From contig JXTB01000584.1 in the NCBI GenBank assembly GCA_002914805.1, positions 21,287 to 85,286 on the forward strand: a stretch of DNA of 64,000 nucleotides. The letters run 5' to 3'. A model generated the notes under the pieces. The model was not told the DNA's origin. It made no database searches and worked only from the letters and a program-made list of their open reading frames with translations. This DNA is from Parasponia andersonii (taxonomy: Eukaryota; Streptophyta; Magnoliopsida; Rosales; Cannabaceae). Shown here in pieces: positions 45,139 through 58,700 of the stretch. The translations under genes and the position numbers were made by a program. Each line of letters starts with the position of its first letter. The stretch's first letter is position 1.

Positions 45139-48100
45139 ATGTCTTTCTTAAATGAAAGAGGTTCAATATCTTATCCACTGTTATTAGACGAGACGAACTA
45201 TTATTATTAGAAGTCTAAGATGAGCGTGTTTATTCAGCTTTGGATATTAAAGCCTGGAAATCGATTCTTGCTAGATGGTCACATCCTATAATTAAAGCTA
45301 ATGATGGAACCATTCATTAAAGCCATAGATTGATTAGTCCCCTTAAGATGATCTATTGGCCAACTACAACACCAAGGTCTTTAATACCATTTTAAATAAA
45401 TGTGATGTAGAGCAAATCAAGCTTTTAAGGATCAAGTGATGTTAAGCATAATAAACTCACTTCTCTCACTACTAGATTTGAGGAATTATGAATGAAAAGA
45501 GAAATAAAACATTGTCCGAATATTATACTAAACTTTTTGATATTGCTAACGAATCTTTTACTCTTGGTAAAAAGATCCCTGAATCTATAATGGATAGAAA
45601 GATTGTCAGGTATCTTCCAGATCAGTTTCAGCCAAAGATCATTGCAATATAAAAAAGTAAAAATCTAGACATAACAAAGGTGGATGATTTAATGGGTTCC
45701 CTACAAGCTTTTGAAATGAACTTGAAAAGTATGAGAAAGGAGAAATCAATTGCATTCAAGACAACACAAGAAAGTGCAGAACCTTCAAATGAGGAAAATG
45801 ATGATGAACTTACCCTACTTACCAAAAATTTCAAGAAATTTCTAAAGAATGAAAGTGAAAATTCAAAAACTAATTCTTCTTCCACCAAAACTATGAAAGA
45901 TAAGTCTTATTCTAAATTTGTTGATTCTTTAAATAAAAATAGTATTCAATTTAGGGAATGTGAGATATATGGGCAAATTCCATTAGAGTGTACCTATACC
46001 CTGAAAAAGAAATCAAAAGCCATGACCACTACCTGAAGTGATGAAGAATCTGATAGAAGCAAAGAAGAAGATATAATGAGTAGTGTTGCTCTCACAACCT
46101 CCTTGTTTTATGACTCCTAGTTTATGTTACAGAAAGATGCATATTCTATTGCAACAAAAGAGGTCTATTATAACATATCTGTTAATGAAAGTGATGTCGC
46201 AATAGAATCTGTGAAATTAGATGATGTTACAACTAAAGTCAGTTTGGATGGTGACGAATCAGAAGCTAAAGAGGATTCAATTGGAGTGGCATATCAGAAA
46301 ATGTATACTCAATGGTTAAAAGCTTGCACTGATAATCGTCCTTTGGTAAGTAATACACTACACTTATGAAATCCAAAGAAGAATATGAAATAAAAGTGCA
46401 AAGTTTGAATTTTCTCATTTCTGAAAAAGATAGAAAACTAAAAGAATTGTCTGTTAAATTTGAAAGAACTTAAAAAGGAGTGAAAATGTTGAGTTCAGGA
46501 ACTGGAAAGTTGAATCACATTTTGTCAACTAAAAAATCCACTAGAGAAAATAGTGGATTGGGCTTCAAAGATATGAGATCTAACTCTAAAACTGTGTTTG
46601 TGAAACCAACTGCATCTATTGCAACAACTTCACAGTCTGTTGCAACCACTTCACAGTTTGTAACAACAACAAGTAAGGCCGTTGTTTATTCAAATCCGAG
46701 AAGTAAGCCTCGTATGTTTGTTACTGTTTGCTATTTTTGTAGGGATAAAGGTCACATTTGACCAAGGTAGTTTACAATGATGATTTTTTTTAGGATAATT
46801 ATTTGAAGACATCATTTGTTTATCTATCTTAAAGAAAAACACCCGGACCTAAAATTGATTTGCAAACTGGTTCCAAGCAAGTTTGGGTAAGAAAATCTGA
46901 TGTTAAATACTTTGTTGCTTTTAGATGTTTAAGAACATGTGCTACTTACTTGTGATATTTTGATAGTAGGTGTTCTAGACATATGACAGGTAATCAAGGT
47001 ATTTTGACAAGTTACAAATCTGTGACAAGTGGAGAAGTCACTTTTGGAGATGGAGTCAAAAGAAAAGTTCTTGGTAAAGGAACTTTAAATGTTAATGGGA
47101 TACCAAGATTAAAAAATGTGCTAATGTGAATAGACTTAAAGCTAATTTAATTAGTGTAAGTCAAATTTATGATCATAATCCTTTTGTTAATTTTACTCGT
47201 GATGAATGTTTGGTTTTGGATCATGATGGAAACTATGTTTTGAAAGGTCATAGATTATTGACAACTGTTATACTTTGGTTTAATCGAAAACATGTCATAA
47301 TGCTATTGTTAATAACACTGATTTATGGCATAAAAGACTTGGGCACTTAAATTTTAAAACTTTGAAAAGAATTGCAAGTACAGATCTTATTTGTGGTTTG
47401 CCAAAACTTAACAATCAATCACCTAGTGTGTGTGGACCATGCCAACACGAAAAATAGTTGAAGTCAACCCACAAAGAAATCCAAAGCATCACAAAATCAA
47501 AGGTCTTGGAACTGTTATGCATGGATTTTATAGGTCGAGTACAAATCAAAAGTATTGCAGGTAAACATTATATTTTTGTGTGTGTGGATGATTTTTCTAG
47601 ATTTACTTGGGTTTTTCTTGAAAGAAAAATCAGACACTTTTGTGTAAAACTCAAGGTTGAAAAGAATTGCAATATCAAGAAATTAGTACAAATTCGAAGT
47701 GACCATGGAAAATAATTTGAACACATTATTTTTACTGATTTTTGTAAATTACATGGGATTGCACATGAATTCTCTGCTCCTAAAACTCCAGAACAAAATG
47801 TTGTGAAGAAAGAAAGAACCGTACCTTGTGGGAAATGGCTAGCGATAAACACTGCATGTTACACAATTAATCGTGTCTATCTTCGACCAGGTACAAAAAA
47901 GACTCTCTATGAGATTTGGAAAGGTAAGAAACCCAACCTCGGTCATTTTCATATTTTTGGATGTGCTTGTTATATCTTAAATAATAGGGAGCATCTTGAC
48001 AAATTTAATTCTAAGAGTGACACTAGAGTCTTTCTTGGCTATTTTAATAATAGTAGAGCATATCGTGTGCACAGTATGAGAACTCAAACTGTTACAGAAT

Positions 48101-49960
48101 CAACCAAAGTTGTTATTGATGATTTCAAGGAATTTGTAGAATTCTCGAATGAGACAGAGATTGACAGCTTTACTGATGAAGCTATATAGAGATCTAATCA
48201 GACTATTGCAAAAAATACCTAATCCTATTGCAACATCACCTCCTAGTGTTGTAACAGATTTCTTATAGGAACATCAAATCAGATCTGATATCTTGACTGA
48301 TCTAATTCAAAAATAACCATTAACAAGAGTCAAGAAAAGTCATCTGACATACCTCATCCTAGGTAATGTTAATGATAGCATGGTTACAAGAAGGAAGAGG
48401 TATATGAATTTTGTACAACATGTGTGTTTTACTTCCTTGATTAAACCAAAGATTGCAAAGGAAGTTTTTTAGATGAATTTTTGGTGAAAGCTATGCAATA
48501 GAAACTTGAACAATTTTCTCAAAATAATGTGTGGACGTTTGTGCCTAGACCTAATCACACAAATGTAATTGGTACCAAATAGATTTTTAAAAATAAAACT
48601 AATGAATTTGGTAACATCATAAGAAACAAGGCTAGGTTAGTAGTATAAGGGTACACATAAATTAAGGGAATTAATTTCGAAGAAACTTTTAAACCTATTG
48701 CTAGATTAGAATCAATCAGGCTGTTACTTGCAATAGCTTGTGTGATAGGCTTCAAATTGTTTCAAATGGACATAGAATCTACCTCTTTGAATGGTTTTTT
48801 AAAAGAAGAAGCTTATGTTGAACAATAAAGGGATATGAAGATCTGCATTTGCCTAATCATATTTTCAAATTGAAAAAACCAATGTATGGTTTCAAACAAG
48901 CTCCAAGAGCTTGGTATGAAAGATTGACAAATTTTCTGGTTGAAAAAGGATACAAAAAGGGTAGGGTTGATAAAACACTTTTCATCAAAAAAATTAATTC
49001 TGGGATAATCATTACTCAAATCTATGTTGATGATATAGTATTTGGCTCAACTTCTAACTCTAAAGTACAGGAATTTGTTGAACAAATGCAAAAAGAATTC
49101 AAAATAAGCATGGTTAGAGAGCTCACTTATCTTTTAGATTTGTAGGTCAAGCATCTTGAGGATGGCATTTTTATTTCTTAAGCTAAGTATGCCAAAAACC
49201 TTGTGTACAAATTTGGGCTTCAAAAAGCCAAACATTTTAAAACTCCTATGAGCACAACTCTGAAGTTGACAACAGATGACGGTAGGGTAAGTGTTGATCC
49301 AACATTGTACAAGAACATGTTAGGTAGTCTTCTTTACCTTACTGCTAGCAAGCTTGACATATGTTATAGTGTTGTTGTTTGTGCAAGATACAAGAGTAGT
49401 CCTAAGGAATCCTATACTACTGCGGTTAAAAGAATCATTCGATATGTGAGCATGACTTCTAATTATAGGATTTGGTATTCTAAGGATACTAGCAAAAATC
49501 TTGCAAGATATAGTGATGTAGATTGGGCAAACAATGCAGATAACAGGTTGAGCACTAGTGACAGATGTTTTTACCTTGAAAATAACTTGATTTCTTGGCA
49601 TAGCAAGAAATAGTATTCAATTTTCCTGCCCACTATTGAGGTAGAGTACATTGCTATTGGAAGTTGTTGTATATAATTTATTTGGATGAAACAGATGCTT
49701 GTTGACTATGGTTTTGATTTAGATGTTATGACTGTGTTTTGTGATAATACAAGTACCAAAAATATCTCAAAAACCCAGTACAACATTCTAGGACAAAGCA
49801 TATAGATTTCCATCATCATTTCATAAGGGAACTAATTGAGAATAGAACAATCACTTTAGAATATGTTGAGACAAGCAAAAAAATTGTAGATATTTTTAAC
49901 AAAGCCCTTGGTTTTGTAAAATTTGATTACTTAAGGAAAGATTTGGGAATTTTTTCTGTT
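45139..49960 (+). pseudogene. Fossil gag-pol region of the Sirevirus-type element
   Basis: Recognisable parts: gag from about 45139 to 46790 with a late zinc-knuckle trace (CYFCRDKGHI, 46729-46760); a protease region near 46960-47130 (RHMTGNQGILTSYKS, VTFGDGVKRKVLGKG); GAG-pre-integrase near 47310-47460 (LWHKRLGHLNFKTLK); integrase core at about 47500-47960 (CMDFIGRVQ, FVCVDDFSRFTWVF); reverse transcriptase at about 48460-49140 (MYGFKQAPRAWYERL, IYVDDIVFGS); and RNase H at about 49380-49900 (GSLLYLTASKLDICYS, LISWHSKK). The order is copia-type. It is too broken to make a polyprotein. Confidence 0.87.
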
Positions 49961-52095
49961 TGAAGTTTTAGTTATTTTATTGTTTCAGCTTTAACCAAAA
50001 ATAATTTGTGAACTTAAAATGTTAATGGTGATAAAAAGATTTTAAAGAAAGAAAATGTTTTCTTTGTCTCTGTTATAAGACTAGATTGTTTAATTATGTT
50101 AAATTGTTGATATTTTGACATTGAAATCTCTAAGTTTTTGAATCTTGATGAATTTTCTAGATTGATTCTTAACTGAGTAACTCTAATATTTTTTATTGAA
50201 ATCTAGCTTTGTAACAGGCCTCATGTTTGGAAAAAAAACTACCTATCCTGATGTGTGGAGTCATCCTTGAGTAATTTGGAATTCTGTTTAATCAATATGG
50301 AGAAGATAATCTACCAAGTAAAAAGAGCTACCACGGAATAGAGTAAAAGCTCTAATCATAAGTACTTAAAAAAAGGTGGAAGTGAGCAAAACTAAAAATA
50401 AATAAATAAAATAAAAATATTGTCTTTGTGTGTAAAAAGCTAGAAATTGTGTGATAATTAAAAAAAAAAAGAGTTAATCAGTTAGTTTTTGATCTAATTT
50501 ATTTATCTTGATTTCATAAATAAAAGAGATTTGTCTGTCAAAAGTTTAACAATAAATTATAATTTTATAATCTTCTCTATTTAGGAATAAAATTAACATG
50601 ATTTTTTTCCCTATTTTCTTTTGAATGCCTAAGTTTATGAAATTATTTTAGCTGAAATTAAATTTTTTGTGTGTATTGTATTTTTTTTTGTTTATATATA
50701 TTTAATAATTAAAATCGGATTTTTTTGGAAATATTCCTGAAAAGATTGTCTATTGCAACATGTTTTTGTTTCCTTAAAATAATTTGCATTTAGTTACCCA
50801 ATCTTATCAGGAAATCACTGAAATTGATTTAAATCTCTAATTTCCTGATTTGGTAGAAATTTAGGTCTTTAAATGTCATTGGGTGATTTGTTTAACCTAA
50901 TCTCACTCTCATTTTCTCCACCGATTACTCTCTTTAACATTTCTTCATCTTCTTTGACAATTCTTCTCTTTTTATTTTGATGTTTTTTGTAGCAAGCTTC
51001 ATCACTACAATGGTGAAAACAAGAGACATTGTCACTCCCAAGAAGAAACGTGGGTCCCCATCTGTCGTGAAGGTCACTCCAATGAAGAAAAAGCTAAACT
51101 CATCTGGTTCGATATTTATGATAGATGGAAAATTGTAAGCAGAAACTTCGAAGCATCAATCTGTTCAGCCCGAGCCCGAGGTTGAAGCAATTCCAATTCC
51201 TAAGTAAGAGCCATCTGTTCCTGAGATCTCACAAGCCGAAAGTGAAGATGTCGAGGCCTCTAAAAAAACAACCACCGGTGATGATAAAGAAGACCCCAAT
51301 TAGTGAATTACTGTTTTAAGGAAAAAGAAGTAATTGAACCTATTGCAACTCTACTACCCTTCAAATCTGTCACAAAGAGGACTGCTGGTAAGAAATCTGT
51401 TGCGACTACAATACCAGTTGCAACAGCTTCTTCATCTCCTTAGTAGATTGTTGCTTCTGCAGATTTGGAAGTCTTGAAATCTAATAGGGCCCAACAACAT
51501 GAAAGAATGGAAGTTTTGAAGAAAGTGCAGCCTGAGATCTTGGCCTAATTGGCTGTGCTTACAGGTTCCTCTGTGGTAACTACTCCTACTAGCTCTTCTC
51601 AAACTGTTACCCTAACCATTTCCCCTGTTGTTGCAATAGACCCAGAATAGCTATTGCCGAAGAAGTATAAGAGAAGCTTGATCTGATTTACTATTTACAG
51701 GATCATGGACCATGAATATTTTTATTTTCTGAATTTTATTTTAGTTTCTTTTCAAGTCTTAGTATGTTTGTGTTTGAATATTTAAGACTATTTGGTGGTT
51801 TGAATTATGTTTAGTTGTTTTTCTTAAGGCTTTGGATCTCTCGACAAAAAAGGATAGATATCCAAACTATTTTTTTTTATTGGTTGTGTTCATTGATTGT
51901 GTTTTTAAGGGAGTGTTTTCTTTCTTATGCTCTTTCTTTTATTTTTATATTTCTTGGTATATGATTGTGTTTGATAGGAGCATTTATTACTATGCTTTTG
52001 AAATTTAATCATGTGGTTTTATAGTTTGTTTTTGAACTTAAGTTATGTTTTAGTTTTGTGATTGATTTTGCCAAGTAGATGCAAAAAGAGGAGAT
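49961..52095 (+). other. Post-pol region of the Sirevirus-type element with an env-like-position coding stretch
   Basis: About 2.1 kb separate RNase H from the 3' LTR. The first kilobase is AT-rich and non-coding. At about 51010-51690 there is a stretch with coding composition, starting MVKTRDIVTPKKKRGSP and rich in Lys, Pro, Ser and Thr, that occupies the place of the extra (env-like) frame known in SIRE1-type elements. It has several breaks. No signal peptide or membrane segment is seen, so calling it env would go too far. The rest is AT-rich up to the purine tract at 52083-52094. Confidence 0.6.
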
Positions 52096-53431
52096 TGTTA
52101 GGTCCAAGGTGTTGGCAAATAATTGGAAAAAATAATAAACTCAAGTTATTGTGAGAAAACTAATAAGTTGTTACAATATGTCTATTGATGCTGTAAAATA
52201 CTTTTTGCAATAAATTTACAGGATCACTCACAATAAATTTGTGCAGGCCAAAAATCCAATTGTGGAAACTTTTTATTATTGTATCCTTTGATTTACTTTT
52301 CTTTATTAAACATTTCTAGAAGGATAATAGGCATTGTTACTTATAGATTTTCATGACTAGTTGGACCAAATTGATTGAGATATTTTATCTCATCTTCTTG
52401 ATTAAGTTTCCATTTTTAGCTTGATTCTTATTCATTATTACTTTAAAATCTTATCTAATGATTATTGACAGCTGTGTAAGCATAATTATGGTGATATTTC
52501 ATCCATTATAGTCTAAATTATATTCTCATTAAATTAATATAATTAATTTTATAAGCTATTAGGATTTTATAGCAAAATTTGTCGCAATATAGTACATTGT
52601 TTATGGAAAGCTCTCTTGCTTTTGATTAACTCTACTATGAAATTAATATTCGTCTTCCAGGAAAGTTTTTGCAAGTATAAAAGAATAATTTCAGTTAATT
52701 AAAAAGAGCTAAAATCATGGAGAACTTTTCTCAATGCATCTAGACACTTTTCATGGACAATTTATGAAAGTTGTTGTAATAATTTTCTGATTGTCCAAAT
52801 AAGGAATGACAATAAATTTTATGGTAAATTATTCTTTTCTTATTTTCAACCTATTCACACTAAAGGAACACGAAATTGGGGCTGAAATTCATCTATAAAA
52901 GCTCAATCAGTTCAAGGAATTTATATGCACTTCATTTGAGAGAAAATATTCTTTGAGAGAGCTATTATATAAGGCATAAAGCTTGTTCTATTGTCATTGT
53001 GAAACTTAGAGAGCTAGTGAGTTTTCTAAGTTTCTTATTTGAGTGCCTTTATTCTTTGGGAGAAGACAGATCCGATCCAGTAAAGGGAGTTTACGTACGA
53101 AGAATCAACAAAATGAGAGAAACTCGCTAAACAAGATTGGTGAAATTGATACAATATATTATGGCAATTGAAAAGAGAGAGTTTTTTATTGCATTAGTCA
53201 ATCGGTGTTTATAATCTTGATACTTTACTAATTTATTTAATCGTTAGGTGTGGCCTTATAGAGTAGGAGAGATCCAAATCACGTTGAAAATATTTTGTGT
53301 TCATTTTTTATTTTCTTATTCTTGTTACAATATATGCATTAGTTATTGCAACAACTTTTCATACACGTATTACAACATAATTAGTTAATCAATTAATTAA
53401 TTATTTAGTAATACTTAAAATAAATCTTTCG
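52096..53431 (+). repeat. 3' LTR of the Sirevirus-type element
   Basis: It starts TGTTAGGTCCAAGG directly after the purine tract and ends AAATCTTTC near 53431. It is collinear with 43792-45069, with about 13 percent substitutions in the best-aligned part by eye and an extra block of roughly 50 bases near 52440-52490. Confidence 0.82.
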
Positions 53432-53773
53432 GTTTCTATGTCTTTTTCCCAAGGTATTTGGTCTCTAAACTCTATTTCAACTGGTGAGTTCGGGTCCGAA
53501 TTCAATGATGGTTGTTGTGGAGGATCGAATTTGGAGAGTAATATTGGAACATCAAAGAGAAACCTTAACATGCATTAATAAATTAATATAAAGTTTTATG
53601 TTGCAAAAATTACAAAATAGTTCAAGAAGGAAGTGTATTTTAGACACAATTTACATAAATGAATTCAACCAATAGTTCAAGAAGAAATCTTTTCTTTTTC
53701 TGTCTTTCATCGTCTCTCTTCTCCGTAGGCTAGATCATCACTGCCATTATTGCTACCCATTTTGATCAAGTAT
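53432..53773 (+). other. Short unique stretch between two LTR elements
   Basis: It contains a 46-codon open frame at 53438-53578 (MSFSQGIWSLNSISTGEFGS at its start) with balanced, non-repetitive composition, possibly a remnant of a host exon. It is not recognised. The stretch ends in AGTAT, the left target duplication of the next element. Confidence 0.35.
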
Positions 53774-54972
53774 TGTAAAAACCCAGTCTTTACAAGAGCA
53801 TAATGGTCATTTGACCAAAATTTTTTTAAAAAAATAAAATAAAAATAAAAANGATTCGTCTCGTCTCAAGGATCATCAAGGTATATATATCTTAACCCCA
53901 TTTTGTCCAGATTGAAAGTTGCCATTTTTGGGCATTTCGAGTTTATGGTTGTAGTTTTCGATCCGGCTATTGGATTGTGTTTTTGAGTTCATTTTTGGAA
54001 TGTATTGAGAAAATAGAGAAGTTTGATATATATATTGTATTGTTTGGTGATCGACACGAAAATCAAGATCAAACGGTCGAGATTTTGTCTCATTTTGTGT
54101 GCCACCGGTCCAGTGTAGGCTCGGACCAGAATTGGACAAATTATATGTCTATCCTAGCTATTTTGGGTGCTAGGAATTCAATGAAGAGGTCTATTTGCGA
54201 AACTAAAGCTCCGGTGAGAAGTTAACTTTTCGTCAGAGGACGATCGAGGGCTTGGAATTGGTTCTCAACCCTCCAGGTAATCGTCAACGACACCTTGAGG
54301 ACTCAATAGTGTGGTATTGCTATTCCGGTGAGGTAAGGGTTTAGTTAACTTTGTTTTATACCGTTTTTGAGTTAAAACTTATTTTCTGCAGTATATCAGA
54401 ATAAGTGTGTTTTTAATGATTTGAATTATATGTGATGGAATTGGTTGTACGATATGTATTGTACTGCTCTGGGAATTTGCTGTGTGCAGGTTATTTTGGG
54501 TATATCAAAAATAGGGCCTTTATGCTGCCCATTTTTCTATAAAACCCTATTATGCATGTTTTACTGAAAAACCAGAGTACAGTAGTTTTTACACTTCAGT
54601 TCTGGATTGCACGTCTCATAAGATCATACATGAGCACCGTGTTAGCATCGTAGGTTTTATAGTATGGCGCTGCGTGCCCCATCATCGGTGAAAGTCCGTA
54701 AACTCGCGTGGGGTTTGTTCTTTTGATTACCTCCCCATTTAGCAGGCGTAGGCAATTCGGTTGCCCCTCCAGGTTTGGTAGGCGACACACGGGTGTCACC
54801 TCCGGGTATGGGCTTAGGTGTCAAGCAGGCTATTAGGCATACTTAGTGCCATCATCCTGGGTTTCTACAGATGAAAGGATGAGAGCTCATGGGTATGGGT
54901 TGATTTGTGTCATGTGCATATGGATTGATGGTTTTGATTACACTGTTTTATATATATGGGCTCCCGGTTTGG

Positions 54973-55019
<47 letters not shown>

Positions 55020-55576
55020 ATGTTTTGGATTTGAACTAACCATGCAGGAGTTTTCTATCACTGAACTGTTTTTCTTCTAGGTAACTATTTTCATACTGGG
55101 CATTGTATGCTCACCCCCCCTTCTTCCCTTTCTCAGGTGGTATTCAGTGCGATCTTGGTAATCAGGAGGATTAAGAGGCCATTTTAACTGTAGTTCATTT
55201 CTTAATAATGCTAGAAGTCTACTGCTGTGGTGTTTGGACTGTTTGGGGTATTGTATTAGCATTGAATCAAGATTACTACTTTTTATTTTGTCTGTAAACT
55301 TATGTATGCCATTTTGGGATTTAACTCTTTGTTGTAGATGATGACGATGCTTGGACTTATATTTGATTTTTCTCCTTTTTTCAATTATTATTTGGTCTAT
55401 GTTTAATGGTGTATACGAACTGTGGGAGAGATTCACGGGATGAAATTCCAAATACTTTATCAAAATGAACTGTTTACAAAACTAAAACTTTTTAGACACT
55501 TTTCAAATAAATCAAGGAATTTCCTATCTTTGTGAAATTCCCCTTCAACCACTGGCCCGGGTTTTGGGTCATGACA
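53774..55576 (+). repeat. 5' LTR of element 2 (assembly shortened)
   Basis: It is 1.80 kb as given, but the single N at 53852 stands where the 3' LTR has about 280 further bases (about 60440-60720), including a GC-rich island. It holds a (TA)n tract at 54975-55011 and the CGTAAACTCGCGTGGGG block near 54690 shared in position with element 1. Confidence 0.88.
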
Positions 55577-55583
55577 GAAATTG

Positions 55584-55596
55584 TGGTATCAGAGAT
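55584..55596 (+). other. Primer binding site, element 2
   Basis: TGGTATCAGAGA lies seven bases after the LTR, complementary to initiator tRNA-Met as in element 1. Confidence 0.85.
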
Positions 55597-55708
55597 TTGA
55601 GTTTAATAGCTCGGATGTATCGCCGTTACACTAGACTGAAGTTATTTTATGACAAGTATGCATCATTATCTCACTAACAGCTTGGCATATTGTTTTAGAC
55701 TTGTAAGG

Positions 55709-58700
55709 ATGCCTCTTAAAAGAGTTCCAAGGCACCAGTCGGGTGTCGAACCTCTTCAACATCCAGATTTCTATTATCTGATCGAGGCAATACAGCAAGC
55801 ATTTGCCCAGATGAGCAACCTAGAATACCAACCTCCAACTTTGAGGGCACGTCAGCTGGATCTATCAGATTACCTCCAGCGATTCATGCGCCTCCAGTCA
55901 GGTCAGTTTGATGGGAGACCAGATCCTCTCGCGGCAATTGCTTGGTTGCATGAGATGGAGAGAAATTTTCGGTCCCTTGGTGCTCCGGTAGATTTTTGAA
56001 CAATCTTTACCGTTACCCGTCTGTCCGGGAGTGCTATTCGTTGGTGGAAGACTGTGGAGCGGATGCAGGATATTGTGGGTCTTACTTGGGAAGGCTTTGA
56101 GCGGATTTTCAGGGCTCAGTATGCTAATAAGGATCAACAGGACAAGATTATGAATCGGTTTGAGACTTTGGTCCAAGGTAACAGAACGATGAATGAGTAC
56201 CTGATTGAGTTCACTGAGTTGGCAAGTGTTGCCATTGACCCAAGTACGAGTGAGAAGTCCCAAGTTGCAAAGTTCAGGAGTCGTCTGAATCGGAACATTT
56301 TCAATAGGATTAGTACCCAGACTTTCCATACTCTTCCTGAGATTGCAGTGGCTGCCCAGCAGGCAGAGGCCATCGAAGAAGGATTGGATTCCAGGAGGAA
56401 CCAACGGAGAGGTAATGACAGGAAAGCCACCAGAAGGAACCAGGGGCAGTGGTCAGCCCAGGGTACTCCGAGCAGTGGGAGCTCGAACAATAGTAGTTCT
56501 TATGGGGGTGGCAGAGGTAGTCCTTATGGAAAATGTTTTGTTTGTGGCCAATCGGGTCGCCAGAAGAAAGAGTGTCCTACTCACCTGCAGAAATCTCTTC
56601 TTTCTCAACCGCAAGGGAGCCAGTCAGGTTCTGTTTCTTATCAGAACACTCAGGCAAGGCCGCAATAGTCACAGGGTGCTTCGCAGACTTTTACTTCTCC
56701 TTAGTTTTATCAGCATCAGTACTACCCTCAGGGTTACACTCAGAACTTTCAGACTCCTCAGGCCTCAAGGAGTCAGGGTGGGCATAGATATGGTAGTAGT
56801 GATCCAGGATCCAGCAGCAGCCGACCTGGTCAGGGAAGAGGTAACAAAGGGAAAGGAAAGGTGACTGGCCAAGCCTATGCTTTTACTAGAGCCGACGACA
56901 CTCAGGATCGCACCAGTCGAGGTGTTGTTGATGGTATGATCCTTATTTCACACTCTTGGGCACATATTTTGTTTGATACTGGTGCATCACATTCATTCAT
57001 ATCCTTATTGTTTGCTCATCTGTTGGGGTTGGAATTTTCTGATTTGGATTATGTATTGACGTTGAGTACATCTTTAGGAGGAGTAGTCGATGTGTCTAGT
57101 ATGTGTAAGTCTTATTGGGTTGTGACTGGTGACAGGAAGCTTCTTGTTGATTTGATTGTGTTGCTGATGGGACAGTACGACGTAATACTCAGTATGGACT
57201 GGTTGTCAAAATATCGAGCAGTTGTAGACTGTCATACGAAGCTGGTGACTCTTTTTCCTAGTGATGGATATCCTATTGTCTATGAGGTTGGGATGAGTCC
57301 ATTGAAGCCTAATCCTATTCTGAAAGTATGCATGGGTGGAAGAAAGAAACTCGAGTGTTATGAGAACTTGTTTGCCATGGATGGCGAGGTGAGGACAGAC
57401 GATCAAGACCCATAGATTCTGGTGGTGTGTGAGTACTCGGAGGTGTTTCCTGAAGACTTACCAGGGTTACCACCAGACAGGGAGATCGAGTTCTGTATTG
57501 AGCTAGTTCCTGGAGCTCTGCTAGTTTCTATTCCAGTCTATCACATGGCACCTGCTGAGATGGAAGAATTAAGAGAACAGTTGGACGATCTACTTTCCAA
57601 GGGCTTTATTCGCAGTAGCACTTCTTCTTGGGGTGCTCCTATTTTGTTTGCAAAGAAAGCTGATGGTTCATTGAGACTTTGTGTGGATTACAGGAAGTTG
57701 AATCAGTTGACAGTGAAGAACAAGTATCCTTTGCCAAGGATAGATGAGTTGTTTGATCAACTCGGTGGTTCAAGGTTCTTCTCTAAGATTGATTTGAGAT
57801 CTGGTTATCATCAGTTGAAGATAAGAGAGGATGATATACCTAAGACAGCATTCAGAACTCGATATGGTCACTTTGAGTTTCTAGTGATGCCATTTGGTTT
57901 AACGAATGCTCCCGTAGCATTTATAGATCTCATGAATCGGATTTTTAGGCCGTTTTTGGATCGTTTTGTGATTGTGTTCATCGGCGACATCCTGGTGTAT
58001 TCCAAGACTCGAGAAGAGCATGCTGAACATCTGGGAATAGTACTCAAGACCTTGAGAGATCATCAGTTGTATGCCAAGAAATCGAAGTGTGATGTCCGAA
58101 GTTAAGTTCTTGGGTCATGTGATTTCTCACGGAGGTATTTCAGTCGATCCCACTAAGATCGAAGCTGTTCTGGGGTGGGAAAAACCGAGAAATGTGACGA
58201 AGGTACGTAATTTCCTTGGTTTGGTAGGCTACTACTGTCATTTTGTGCAAGATTTCTCGAGAATTACTTTACCTTTGACCAAGTTGGTCAGGAAGGATGT
58301 TAAATTTGTTTAGGATCACGAAAGTGAAGAAGCTTTTATCAGGTTGAAGCAGAGTTTAACCACCACACCTGTTCTTATTGTTCCTGACAGTGACGAGCCT
58401 TATGTGGTGTATACCGATGCTTTGAAGATGGGTTTGGGATGTGTCTTAATGCAGAATGGTCGAGTTATGGCTTATGCTTCTCGCCAGTTGAAGCCACATG
58501 AGAGGAACTATCTCACCCATGATCTGGAGCTTGCAGCAGTGATCTTTGCTTTGAAGATTTGGTGATGTTACTTATATAGTGTGAAGTTCGACATATTCTC
58601 CAATCATAAGAGTTTGAAGTATCTCTTTACCCAGAAGGATTTGAACTTGAGACAGCGAAGATGGGTTGAATATATGGAGGATTATGACTTCGATCTACAG

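Larger units (their letters stand above)
43792..53431 (+). mobile_element. Ty1/copia LTR retrotransposon, Sirevirus (SIRE/Maximus) type, fossil
   Basis: An element of about 9.6 kb with LTRs at about 43792-45069 and 52096-53431, an initiator tRNA-Met-like primer site after the 5' LTR, and a purine tract (AAAAAGAGGAGA, 52083-52094) before the 3' LTR. Domain order gag - protease - integrase - reverse transcriptase - RNase H defines copia. The RT and RNase H segments and a 2-kb post-pol region with its own coding-like stretch point to the Sirevirus lineage. It is heavily broken, with more than twenty breaks in the coding region. LTRs differ by more than 10 percent by eye with several indels, so it is the oldest of the full-length LTR elements here. 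No target duplication is evident. Confidence 0.87.

Noticed and set aside
53438-53578. 46-codon frame as an independent small protein gene
   Set aside because: It directly abuts an LTR end, has no recognised family and no leader, so it is listed only as a possible exon remnant.
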